Part shown: in pieces, positions 7,670 to 15,327 of the stretch
How the letters are laid out: each line of letters opens with the position of its first letter
How positions within the stretch are numbered: position 1 is the stretch's first letter
NCBI GenBank assembly: GCA_017961625.1
Contig: JAGCWY010000034.1
Location: 1-31,861, forward strand
DNA from: Ruminococcus sp.
GTDB taxonomy: Bacteria > Bacillota > Clostridia > Oscillospirales > Ruminococcaceae
Reading direction: 5' to 3'
Length of the DNA stretch: 31,861 nt
Translations under genes and position numbers: made by a program
The notes under the pieces: generated by a model
What the model saw: only the letters and a program-made list of their open reading frames with translations
Told to the model about the DNA's origin: nothing
Databases searched by the model: none

Positions 7670-8209
7670 TTGATTGAAAACACATCTACATTTAACAGTG
7701 CTGACATGCGTTTCTTTATATGGCAGAATAATATCAATGCTGTGCAGTATCTGCGCAGACTCATAGCACTTCTGTATGGAATATTTATTCTTGGATTGGC
7801 TATTTGGCTTGTCATAAAGAATTCAAGTTTTGCCTATTGGACAAATACCCTAATAACAATCATCGGATTCACATTGGGACCATGGTGCATCATACAAGCT
7901 ATGTTTCACAAACAGATTATGTTGAGAAAAGCAGCAAAGAGTAAAGAATTTCAGACACCGCGACGCTGCCAAGTTAATGCAGATAATATAACGCTGCAAA
8001 CAATGATAAGTGGAGCAGAAGTAACAAATCGTTTTTTAATCAGGAGTTTAGAGTGGTTCTGTGCAACAACAGATACTGTCTATATTCGATTGAAACTTGA
8101 TAAAAAGACGTTTTATTATTTGTGCTTTCATGATGACGGGTATACACATGGTAACCGTAATGAACTGTTGAATTGGTTACGACAGCATGAAGTAATAGAG
8201 AAAACATAA
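7670..8209 (+). CDS. YcxB-like membrane protein
   Basis: The frame is open further upstream, but the promoter at 7590-7618 lies inside that extension. I choose TTG at 7670, preceded by AAGGGAG at 7654-7660; an ATG at 7634 has no ribosome site. The resulting 179-residue protein has a short cytoplasmic N-terminus and two membrane helices (about residues 30-75, LLYGIFILGLAIWLVI and TLITIIGFTLGPWCII). Its C-terminal domain fits the YcxB-like C-terminal family (LIRSLEWFCATTDTVYIRL, KKTFYYLCFHDDGY), which is of unknown function and often found near toxin/immunity or stress genes. It stands alone between repeat copies. Confidence 0.7.
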   Translation: MIENTSTFNSADMRFFIWQNNINAVQYLRRLIALLYGIFILGLAIWLVIKNSSFAYWTNTLITIIGFTLGPWCIIQAMFHKQIMLRKAAKSKEFQTPRRCQVNADNITLQTMISGAEVTNRFLIRSLEWFCATTDTVYIRLKLDKKTFYYLCFHDDGYTHGNRNELLNWLRQHEVIEKT

Positions 8210-8284
8210 AGAATCAATAAAGAAGCATAATTATGGTGTGTAGGAAAGATTTTCCTTCCCATATTCTCGCATATTCAGCGTCAA

Positions 8285-8342
8285 ACGATAGATTTTCAGC
8301 TGTGACAGTGGTTTCGGGATATTATTGGTCTGATTCACCGTA
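8285..8342 (+). repeat. Intergenic direct repeat, copy 2
   Basis: Second copy of the block at 7371-7430 (ACGATAGAT to GGTCTGATTCACCGTA). On the minus strand this region is open and would encode a tail including RTVNQTNNIPKPLSQLKI, and copy 1 would give VNQTNNNPKSLSRL. The repeat may therefore be the remains of the 3' end of a duplicated gene. I do not recognise that peptide. Confidence 0.65.
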
Positions 8343-8524
8343 CGGCTGTTGTAGTTATTATAGATTATAGCCACTATAGTGATTTCATTAGCTACTACGC
8401 CTGCATTCTCTCAAGAGTAGCGATTACTCTCGATTTAAATTCTATCTCCATAGTGAAATAAAGATTGTATTTCATGCATACTCTTGACATGTTGTGGGAA
8501 ATACAGGCTGCGTCTTTCATGTAC

Positions 8525-8553
8525 TTGAAATAGAACATTAGAAGTGGTATAAT
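8525..8553 (+). promoter_or_regulatory. Sigma-A type promoter for the TolB-like gene
   Basis: TTGAAA (8525-8530), 17-bp spacer ending GTGG, TATAAT (8548-8553); about 60 nt before the start codon at 8619. The rest of 8210-8618 holds only the repeat at 8285-8342. Confidence 0.8.
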
Positions 8554-8618
8554 TAAAATGGTTAATTATTTTGATGCTTTCCATATCATAACATTTTCAA
8601 GTATTACGGAGGAATAAT

Positions 8619-9530
8619 ATGTTGGAAAAAATATCAGCATTTATTGCAGCATTAATTATTGCATTTGGTTCTGCTTATAAAACAAGTTCTGTTCCGGAGG
8701 GATGGCTTGTATGGCACAGCTATAATGATTACTCAGCAATGGATAGTAGTTTGTATTATATGGAGCCGGATGGTTCAATAAGAACGATTGAGGGGGCATT
8801 TGCTCATGCTATGAACGGCAGTTTCGGAACTACACCCGATGTAGTTACATTTATGGCAATAGATACTACAGCAGATGAATGGGATATTTATATATATAAC
8901 GCCGAAGATGAAAGCGTTGTTAATATGACAGAACACAGCGGTTACCGCAATGAAGATCCCAAATGGTCTCCGGATGGAAAAAGTATTATTTTCAAGCGTG
9001 GAAAATGGAACAGTGCTGCTAATGGCTTCCAGTATGATCTGGCGCTATTAGATATTCAGACCAGAAATGTTACTATGCTTACAGATGATATCATCGAGGA
9101 AGCAATGCCGTGTTTTTCTGATGACGGAAAGTACATATATTATGCAGGCTATAAAAATGGTATAGGCTCTATATATCGGATGAAACTGGGCAATGGAAAA
9201 CGCAGCGCCATATTCAGTGAAAATGGAGTAAATGCTTACTACCCAATAGTAATGGGGAAAGATCTGTACTTTACCAAATGGCGTAGCAAAACAAACCATC
9301 ATGATCAGCTGATGCGATTTGACGGAAAAAAGGCTGTCAGTTTGCCGTTTAATACTACAGAATGTGATCGTTCAGATATTTGCCCTATAGGAGGCGGCTC
9401 ATATATTTACAGCAGTACACTGCACGGAGATTATGATCTTTATTATTACAACGGCAGGGAAGAGGTCATTCTTCCAAAGATCAATTCAGAAAGAAACGAG
9501 CTTGGTGCGGATTTCTACGCCTTAATCTGA
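8619..9530 (+). CDS. Exported TolB-like beta-propeller protein
   Basis: The 303-residue protein has a hydrophobic N-terminus (residues 5-20, ISAFIAALIIAFGSAY) that looks like an uncleaved anchor or a signal peptide without a lipobox. After it comes a series of beta-propeller blades of the PD40/TolB type, best seen in DPKWSPDGKSIIFKRG (about 110-125) and PCFSDDGKYIYYAGY (about 163-177), each followed by a 'list or dictate a value' strand pair. This fold serves as a binding scaffold outside the membrane. No catalytic domain is fused to it. GGAGG at 8610-8614 sets the start. It has its own promoter and a stem-loop about 50 bp after the stop, so it is a single-gene unit. Its ligand cannot be told. 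Confidence 0.75.
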   Translation: MLEKISAFIAALIIAFGSAYKTSSVPEGWLVWHSYNDYSAMDSSLYYMEPDGSIRTIEGAFAHAMNGSFGTTPDVVTFMAIDTTADEWDIYIYNAEDESVVNMTEHSGYRNEDPKWSPDGKSIIFKRGKWNSAANGFQYDLALLDIQTRNVTMLTDDIIEEAMPCFSDDGKYIYYAGYKNGIGSIYRMKLGNGKRSAIFSENGVNAYYPIVMGKDLYFTKWRSKTNHHDQLMRFDGKKAVSLPFNTTECDRSDICPIGGGSYIYSSTLHGDYDLYYYNGREEVILPKINSERNELGADFYALI

Positions 9531-9579
9531 TTTACGTTGATTATGCAGGGATGAAAGTTATTCATATCAAAAGAAAAAA

Positions 9580-9614
9580 CCCCTCTTCAAGTCAGTTGTG
9601 ACAATGAAGAGGGG
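9580..9614. terminator. Stem-loop terminator after the TolB-like gene
   Basis: CCCCTCTTC pairs with GAAGAGGGG, with an inner GTCA/TGAC stem in the loop. The plus-strand tail ATAATTT is weak, whereas the minus strand has a good T run, so it may act in both directions. Confidence 0.65.
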
Positions 9615-9852
9615 ATAATTTATATCTATAGTTTTAATGTAGCTTTAAACTAAAAAACATTTATTATTGATAACATTTGTTTCATATTACCATGTATAGT
9701 TTGATTATAGTTTCAGTGGTACATAGATAAAGAGACACAGAAACTGTTTAAATGGTAAAAGCAAATATACGAATAAAGATTTGTCTATTAACTCTTACAG
9801 CCATTAATGCTGACAAATGCATGATATGTTATATAACAAGCGCAAAATACTA

Positions 9853-9881
9853 TTGCATACCACATTATGTTTTGATACAAT
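9853..9881 (+). promoter_or_regulatory. Candidate promoter for the cellulase gene
   Basis: TTGCAT (9853-9858), 17-bp spacer, TACAAT (9876-9881), about 150 nt before the cellulase start. The long leader could carry regulation, but I see no conserved riboswitch. The remainder of 9615-10040 holds nothing else I can name. Confidence 0.5.
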
Positions 9882-10040
9882 ATAATTGTAAATGCACAAA
9901 ATAAAAAGCCGAGTTTAGCATGAAAATGGATTTTATTGAACTCCGTACACGGTATACACATACCGTATCTGCACTGTATGGAATTAATGAAGTAGCACAT
10001 AATGTTACTCGGCGCAAATGTAATTGAGAGGGAATCAAAA

Positions 10041-12524
10041 ATGAAAAATCTTACTATCAAAAGATGTGCGGCTGTTTTGGCAGCTTGTACAGTTGTTGCG
10101 GCTGCTATGCCCTATAATGGAACTTCTGTTATTGCCGCGGGAAACATTATTAGCAATTCCACATTTGAGAACGGTACCTCGGGCTGGGGCACATACAAGG
10201 AGAGCGGTGGTAAATGCTCTCTTGGCACTGAGGACGGACAGCTTGCTCTGACAGTTTCTAGCGTCGGAAAGCTTAACTATGCAGTACAAGTGTTTTATGA
10301 CATTGTTCCACTCTATCAGAATGGTGTTTATCGTATTAAGTATGATATTTCTTCAAGCGTTGACCGTTTTATTGAGGGAATGATTCAGCAGAACGGTGGC
10401 ACTTATCAGGCCTATACCTGGAAGGGACTTCAATTGACAACAGAACCTCAGACTGTGGACTATGAGTTCACTATGGAGGCAGAAACGGATATCATGGCCA
10501 AGCTTGTGTTCAACTGTGGTATACAGGAGAAGTACGAGGGAGAACTTCCTGAGCATACTATTTTTATTGATAACGTTTCGCTTGAGCTTGTTGATGATAG
10601 TAATGTTGATTACGCTTCTAGCCGCCCATATGCTCCATCTATAAATGTTGATCAGGTAGGATATAGGACAAACGGAAAGAAAATAGCGGTATTCCGAGAC
10701 GTTACCGAACAGACTGAATTCAATGTAGTAAATGCGGATACTAAAAAGGCTGTTTTTACAGGTAAGCTTGAAAACAAGACAGATAACAAGAGTGCAAATG
10801 AGACAAACTGGACAGGTGACTTTTCATCTGTTAAGGATGCAGGCAAGTATTATATTTCCTGTGAGGGACTTGATGATTCATATACATTTGAGATAGGTGA
10901 TAAAGTATATTCAAATCTTCTTGATGACAGTGTGAGGATGCTCTATTTACAGCGCTGTGGTGTTAAAATAGAGGACAAGGATTTCGGCCATGAGTCATGT
11001 CATACTGAAATGGCTACTGTCTATGGCACGAACGATAAGGTAGACGTAAGCGGCGGCTGGCATGATGCAGGAGACTATGGAAGATATGTTGTTCCTGCGG
11101 CAAAGGCTGTTGCAGATCTGCTTTATGCTTATGAGGCTGATCCTGAGCTTTATAGTGATGATATTGGTATCCCTGAGAGTGGAAACGGTACTCCTGATAT
11201 ACTCGACGAGGCTCGTTTTGAACTGGAATGGATGATGAAGATGCAGACTGCCGACGGCGGCGTATACCACAAAGTATCATGTGCTAATTTCCCAGCGTAT
11301 GTTATGCCAACAGAAGAAACAGCAGAGCTTATCGTAACTCCTGTAAGTTCAACTGCTACCGCTGATTTCTGTGCTTCTATGGCACTTGCTGCTGAGTTTT
11401 ATGAGAAGTATGATAAGGACTTTGCAAGGAAGTGCATGGATGCCGCAGATAAGTCGTGGGCTTGGCTTGAGACGAATCCTAATTTTGTATTCGATAATCC
11501 TGCCGATATAGTTACAGGCGAGTACGGTGACAAGACTGATAATGACGAGCGATACTGGGCAGCGGTTCAGATGTACCGCGCCACAGGGGACGAAAAGTAT
11601 CTTTCAAGTGTAAGCAGAGCTGTTACAGGTCTTGACTGGTCAACAGTGGGGGACTATGGTAATATCGCTCTCATTACAATGAAAAATGCGGATAATAGCT
11701 CGGAGGTATATAAAACTGCATATGATAATGCTGTAAGTGCTGTTTTAAAGCAGGCAAAGTCACTTCTCAGTACTTCTGAGGCGTCACCATACGGTCAGGC
11801 TATCTCGATGTTTAACTGGGGCAGTAATATGACGATTGCAAACGGTGGTATTATCCTTGCAATTGCAGGTGAGCTCACAGGCGAGCTGAGTTACTATGTG
11901 GCTGCTCAGGCTCAGCTGGATTATCTTCTTGGCGTTAACCCTGTTGGAACATGTTTTGTTTCTGGCTACGGTACTGTATCTCCTGAAAATCCACACCATC
12001 GACCTTCGATGGCTGTTGGTCATGCTATGAAGGGTATGCTTGCAGGCGGTGTAAATCAGAATCTTGAGGACAGCGCAGCAAAGGCTTACTGTCAGGATCA
12101 GCCGGCAGCTAAGTGTTACGTTGACAATTCTGAGAGCTATTCTACAAATGAGATAACCATATACTGGAATTCTCCACTTACATATCTACTTTCGCTTACT
12201 GAGAATACAGATACGAATGAACAGCAATCAACAACAACTTCACCTACCACTACTATAACGAGTGTAACAGAAAATGAAAAAACCGGTGAAGATGTAAGGC
12301 TTTATGGCGACACTAACTGTGATGGAAGTGTTGACATGGGCGATGCTGTGCTCATTATGCAATCTCTAGCAAATCCTAACAAATATGGCTTAGATGGTAC
12401 AGCAGAGCATCATCTTACTGAACAGGGCAAACTCAATGGCGATATGGATGATAACGGTTTGACAGTTGGTGATGCAGAGGCAATACAGTGGAAGCTTCTC
12501 GGACTTGATGACAAAACTGATTAA
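10041..12524 (+). CDS. Cellulosomal family 9 glycoside hydrolase (cellulase) with CBM and type I dockerin
   Basis: This 827-residue secreted enzyme should hydrolyse beta-1,4-glucan. Order of parts: signal peptide (1-33, ending SVIAAG); a carbohydrate-binding module of the CBM4/9 kind (about 35-188); an Ig-like CelD_N domain (about 198-288, INVDQVGYRTNGKKIAVF); the GH9 catalytic domain (about 290-720); a Thr-rich linker (STTTSPTTTITS); and a dockerin (755-825). Catalytic-region motifs are present: GGWHDAGDYGRY with D342 and D345 (base), HHRPS at 652-656, and NEITIYWNSPLTY with the proton-donor Glu at 704. The dockerin has two calcium loops (GDTNCDGSVDMGDAV and NGDMDDNGLTVGDAEAI), so the enzyme should plug into a cohesin-bearing scaffoldin. 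GAGAGGG at 10026-10032 selects the ATG at 10041 over the upstream ATG at 10002. Confidence 0.95.
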   Translation: MKNLTIKRCAAVLAACTVVAAAMPYNGTSVIAAGNIISNSTFENGTSGWGTYKESGGKCSLGTEDGQLALTVSSVGKLNYAVQVFYDIVPLYQNGVYRIKYDISSSVDRFIEGMIQQNGGTYQAYTWKGLQLTTEPQTVDYEFTMEAETDIMAKLVFNCGIQEKYEGELPEHTIFIDNVSLELVDDSNVDYASSRPYAPSINVDQVGYRTNGKKIAVFRDVTEQTEFNVVNADTKKAVFTGKLENKTDNKSANETNWTGDFSSVKDAGKYYISCEGLDDSYTFEIGDKVYSNLLDDSVRMLYLQRCGVKIEDKDFGHESCHTEMATVYGTNDKVDVSGGWHDAGDYGRYVVPAAKAVADLLYAYEADPELYSDDIGIPESGNGTPDILDEARFELEWMMKMQTADGGVYHKVSCANFPAYVMPTEETAELIVTPVSSTATADFCASMALAAEFYEKYDKDFARKCMDAADKSWAWLETNPNFVFDNPADIVTGEYGDKTDNDERYWAAVQMYRATGDEKYLSSVSRAVTGLDWSTVGDYGNIALITMKNADNSSEVYKTAYDNAVSAVLKQAKSLLSTSEASPYGQAISMFNWGSNMTIANGGIILAIAGELTGELSYYVAAQAQLDYLLGVNPVGTCFVSGYGTVSPENPHHRPSMAVGHAMKGMLAGGVNQNLEDSAAKAYCQDQPAAKCYVDNSESYSTNEITIYWNSPLTYLLSLTENTDTNEQQSTTTSPTTTITSVTENEKTGEDVRLYGDTNCDGSVDMGDAVLIMQSLANPNKYGLDGTAEHHLTEQGKLNGDMDDNGLTVGDAEAIQWKLLGLDDKTD

Positions 12525-12677
12525 AAAATATTTATTTTTGAGATGGCTCCATCTAAAACTGACGTTGAATCGCACCATTTGAAGCAATAAATATGGTTGA
12601 ATTTAAACTGAAAATCCGTGAACCCCATATCTTAGAATATATGCCTCTGAAAATAAAATATTGAGCTTAATTGATGA

Positions 12678-12836
12678 AAATTAGGTTCTAATATAAATGT
12701 AACTGGTAAAGTAACGCTTTTTACTGAAAAAACTTGTTGTGAAAGCTGTTCTGATGTAATCGCACAGTTTTCTGAAAAGTATCCCAATATTGAAGTCGAA
12801 ATTGTTCACAACAATGATATTCCTATAATGAATTAA
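12678..12836 (+). pseudogene. 3' fragment of a deaminase-type polymorphic toxin, copy 1
   Basis: A 52-residue frame without a start codon reads TGKVTLFTEKTCCESCSDVI, then AQFSEKYPNIEVEIVHNND. The pattern TEK.CC.SC..VI.QF...PN matches the second half of the zinc-dependent deaminase fold used as C-terminal toxin domain in polymorphic toxins, where the two cysteines of the CxxC hold zinc. The first half with the H-A/S-E motif is missing; REPHILEY in the same region (12618-12645) may be a decayed trace of it. It ends 11 bp before a putative immunity gene, the usual toxin-immunity order. With no intact N-terminus it cannot be active on its own. Confidence 0.6.
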
Positions 12837-12847
12837 AGGAGAGTAAT

Positions 12848-13207
12848 ATGTATATAGCAAGAGGTAAATATTCTGAAGCTAAGCAAATTACAGAAAGAAT
12901 TATTGAAAAAGATTGTGATAATATAAGTATTTCTCATTCAATACTCGCCCATGAATACTATGATTTCGTTGAATGCGGTACTGATGAAGAAGATAGTATA
13001 ATATCAAATATACTATTTCAAAATACAGTAGTAAAATATATAAATAAAATATATTATTTGCCATCATTATTAAAAGATTTTGAAAAAATTGAGCAAGGCT
13101 TCAAGTTTGAAAGAATTCAATTAAGCGATGAAGAATATGCTGATTTAAAAAACATAATCAATCGTCTCAAGGAATTTATAAAAGAAAATGATAGCAAAGG
13201 CGAATAA
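12848..13207 (+). CDS. Putative immunity protein, copy 1
   Basis: This 119-residue acidic, cytoplasmic, mostly helical protein does not match a family I can name. It is paralogous to the product of 14054-14401; shared blocks are VECGT.EED, Y.LPSL, GFKF.R and EYADLKNI.NRLK.FIK. Both lie directly behind a deaminase-type toxin 3' fragment, with AAAGGAG over the fragment's stop codon. Small size, AT-rich codon use and position make an immunity role likely; that is inference from context. A stem-loop follows at 13216. Confidence 0.6.
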   Translation: MYIARGKYSEAKQITERIIEKDCDNISISHSILAHEYYDFVECGTDEEDSIISNILFQNTVVKYINKIYYLPSLLKDFEKIEQGFKFERIQLSDEEYADLKNIINRLKEFIKENDSKGE

Positions 13208-13215
13208 GTAGAAAA

Positions 13216-13254
13216 AACGCAGCATTGGTATAATGCTAATGCTGCGTTTCTTAC
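13216..13254 (+). terminator. Stem-loop after the first putative immunity gene
   Basis: AACGCAGCATT pairs perfectly with AATGCTGCGTT (11 bp) around an 11-nt loop, followed by TCTTACTTTC. The T run is imperfect, so termination may be partial. Confidence 0.65.
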
Positions 13255-13256
13255 TT

Positions 13257-13333
13257 TCTACAAGGATAACATTAATACTCTTCAAGCTGAATATCCAGAC
13301 TATTCTTTTTCTGCAATTTGTGGAAAGGAATAA
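13257..13333 (+). pseudogene. Possible 3' tail of a lost gene
   Basis: The frame ends with YKDNINTLQAEYPDYSFSAI, CGKE and a stop 44 bp before the ATG at 13378. It has no start of its own, and the frame runs on in phase from the end of the immunity gene. Placement mirrors the toxin tails before the two paralogous genes, so it may be the tail of another toxin tip. I do not recognise the sequence. Confidence 0.25.
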
Positions 13334-13377
13334 TCAGGTTTTATATGTTTTTATTCTGTATTATGGAGGTTTTTATA

Positions 13378-13961
13378 ATGGGCTTTGATTTAGCATACAA
13401 GCATGTATAAAAGACAAATCAACAGGCGAAGTGATCTCAGGTTCTTATTCAGGAAATAAAGATATTTGTTGCTGGAGCAGCAGAATATTGCTTGATCATC
13501 GTGCTGCTATTATTGAGATTTGCAATAAATATTCAAATTATCAGTATTCAATAGAAGCAGATCCTGTTATAGTTTCACGATCTGCTTTACGCGAGATATG
13601 TGCTTATATTTTCAGACGCTGTTGTGTATCTGACAATGAACTTAACAAAGAAAATGATTGGCGGTGGCGAGAAGGCTATGAGATTACAAATATTGATAGA
13701 GCAATAAAATTGCATGATTTTTTAGTTTCTCTTGACTATATTGAATTTAAAAATACTGATACAGGATTAGCAGAGCAATTTATTTCTGATCCTCAGAAGA
13801 GAGAGCTTGTTGAACAGAATCCTCAGAATTATGAATGGAAGTTCAGAATCGACAATCATTATTCCGGAGATGTTATTTCACAACACATAAGTAAACAAAT
13901 TCAACAGGTAAAATTACTCTTTTTACTGAAAAAACTTGTTGCGATAGTTGCTCTGATGTAA
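13378..13961 (+). pseudogene. Frameshifted gene of unknown function within the toxin/immunity array
   Basis: A good start (GGAGG at 13364-13368, then ATG) opens MGFDLAYKHV followed at once by TAA. The next frame, entered by a -1 shift near 13404, continues KDKSTGEVISGSYSGNKDI and stays open for about 175 residues, with a Cys/Arg-rich helix (RRCCVSDNEL) and the segment WRWREGYEITNIDRAIKLHD. One base seems to be missing; no slippery heptamer is visible. The 3' end runs into the second deaminase fragment in a wrong frame, so the natural C-terminus is lost as well. I do not recognise the family. Its position after a toxin-like tail hints at a third immunity gene. Confidence 0.5.
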
Positions 13962-14038
13962 TAGCTCAGTTTTCTGAAAAGTATCCAAACATCAATATAG
14001 AAGTTGTTCATAATAATGATGTCATGATACTAAATTAA
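13895..14038 (+). pseudogene. 3' fragment of a deaminase-type polymorphic toxin, copy 2
   Basis: Reads TGKITLFTEKTCCDSCSDVI, then AQFSEKYPNINIEVVHNND. It is about 80% identical at DNA level to the copy at 12678-12836 and again lacks the first half of the domain. It is fused out of frame to the end of the preceding frameshifted gene, so the junction near 13890 marks a recombination point. The putative immunity gene follows 15 bp later. Confidence 0.6.
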
Positions 14039-14053
14039 AGGAGTGATAGTATT

Positions 14054-14401
14054 GTGTATATAAGAGAAAACAAATATTTTGAAGCAAAGGATTTAATTTA
14101 CAACGAAATGAAAGAAGTCATAGAAAATCCTGATAATATCCATTGGACTATAGATCGTCTTAATTATGAATGTGTTGAATGTGGAACAGGCGAAGAGGAT
14201 GAAATAGTATCTGATTTGATATTTGAAGATTCGCATTTGACTCTTGTAAATACAATCTATCACCTTCCTTCATTAAAAAACAGCATTGAAAAATTTGATA
14301 ATGGGTTTAAGTTCACACGACTAAATAAAAAAGAATATGCAGATTTAAAAAATATAGTAAATCGTCTCAAGAAATTTATAAAAGATAATGATATTGAATA
14401 A
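14054..14401 (+). CDS. Putative immunity protein, copy 2
   Basis: A 115-residue paralogue of the 12848-13207 product, roughly half identical, with the same VECGTGEED, YHLPSL, GFKFTR and EYADLKNIVNRLKKFIK blocks. The start is GTG at 14054; AAAGGAG at 14037-14043 lies about 10 bases upstream, and no ATG offers an alternative. The divergence between the two copies suggests specialisation for different but related toxin tips. Function is inferred from position behind the deaminase fragment. Confidence 0.58.
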   Translation: MYIRENKYFEAKDLIYNEMKEVIENPDNIHWTIDRLNYECVECGTGEEDEIVSDLIFEDSHLTLVNTIYHLPSLKNSIEKFDNGFKFTRLNKKEYADLKNIVNRLKKFIKDNDIE

Positions 14402-14544
14402 TAAGTAGAAGAAAAAAGTATCATCTTTGAAAGGCGGCTTCCCAAAATGGTGGCGCTAATATAGAAGTAATAATGAAAGACCTACACGAGTCAATCCCAA
14501 ATTCTGTGTAAACGGCAAATAGTGCAATAAAAGAGTATATGATG

Positions 14545-14573
14545 AGACCGATTGTGAAAGCAGTCGGTCTTAT
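14545..14573 (+). terminator. Possible terminator after the toxin/immunity array
   Basis: AGACCGA pairs with TCGGTCT around a 12-nt loop, followed by TAT; the tail is weak. Between 14402 and 14544 I see only a short open stretch (VIMKDLHESIPNSV) that may be the tail of a lost gene. Confidence 0.45.
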
Positions 14574-14690
14574 CTGCATATTAGCACATGATTATTTGAT
14601 TGTCAAGATTAAAATGTTAACTTTCACATAGCTTTCATTTTTTGACAAAACTGTCACATTGGGCATAAAACTGAATAAGGCTTGAGATAT

Positions 14691-14726
14691 GGGCTGTCGG
14701 GGTTATGACCCGGCAGCTCTTTTTTC
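14691..14726 (+). terminator. Rho-independent terminator
   Basis: GGGCTGTCGGG pairs (two G-T pairs) with CCCGGCAGCTC, then TTTTTT. It separates the toxin/immunity array from the accessory enzyme cluster. Confidence 0.8.
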
Positions 14727-14735
14727 GTATAGAGA

Positions 14736-14764
14736 TTGAAAAACCAGGCTGATTATGATATAAT
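14736..14764 (+). promoter_or_regulatory. Sigma-A type promoter for the accessory enzyme cluster
   Basis: TTGAAA (14736-14741), 17-bp spacer, TATAAT (14759-14764), about 50 nt before the first acetyltransferase start. I see no comparably good promoter until after 19,000, so it may drive much of the cluster. Confidence 0.8.
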
Positions 14765-14822
14765 AAGGAAAATAGTTGCAAGGTAGTACGCGTAAATCTG
14801 AATTTGACGAGGATATGATTTT

Positions 14823-15272
14823 ATGAAATTAGAAAATGCAGAATTGAAACACATCGAAAAAATCGTTGCTATATCAAAGGCTGCGTTTGAAAGCGATATT
14901 AATGTAGGTGCTTCCGAAGTAGGTGGACCTCCTGATTATGATTCCATTCCATGGCACATTCAGATGAAAAATGAAGGACATTTGCTGCAGGTAGTCACGG
15001 ATCGAGAAATCGTTTGTGGTGCAATTCTATTTGTGGACAAAGACGGTGAAACATTGTACATTGGTCGAATATTTATTGACCCAATTCACTATAGGAAAGG
15101 GTATGGTATTTCCTTGATGAAAATGGTAGAAACCTTTTATCCTGGTATCAAGAGAATTAAACTTGATACACCTCTTTGGAATGTTAGAACGAATGCTTTT
15201 TATACAAAGCTGGGTTATTGTGAAGTGAAACGAGATAAGGACTTTGCTTACTACCAAAAGGAATTAAATTGA
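14823..15272 (+). CDS. GNAT family N-acetyltransferase
   Basis: This 149-residue single-domain protein should transfer an acetyl group from acetyl-CoA to an amine; the substrate is unknown. The acetyl-CoA loop is seen in IFIDPIHYRKGYGISLMKMV (R/Q-x-x-G-x-G/A type, RKGYG), and the C-terminal motif B in NAFYTKLGYCEV. ATG 14823 is preceded by GACGAGG at 14806-14812. It opens the accessory cluster behind a strong promoter. Length is typical of the family. Confidence 0.85.
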   Translation: MKLENAELKHIEKIVAISKAAFESDINVGASEVGGPPDYDSIPWHIQMKNEGHLLQVVTDREIVCGAILFVDKDGETLYIGRIFIDPIHYRKGYGISLMKMVETFYPGIKRIKLDTPLWNVRTNAFYTKLGYCEVKRDKDFAYYQKELN

Positions 15273-15327
15273 CAAATTCTGATTTTTCGTGATCATAAAT
15301 AAAGAATAGGAAAGGAGCGGGACCGAA

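Noticed and set aside
10002..10040. Upstream ATG for the cellulase
   Set aside because: The signal peptide and ribosome site fit the ATG at 10041; the extra 13 residues would place charged residues before the signal peptide.
12200..12300. Thr-rich repeat in the cellulase considered as a frameshift or low-complexity artefact
   Set aside because: It is an ordinary linker between catalytic domain and dockerin and keeps the frame.
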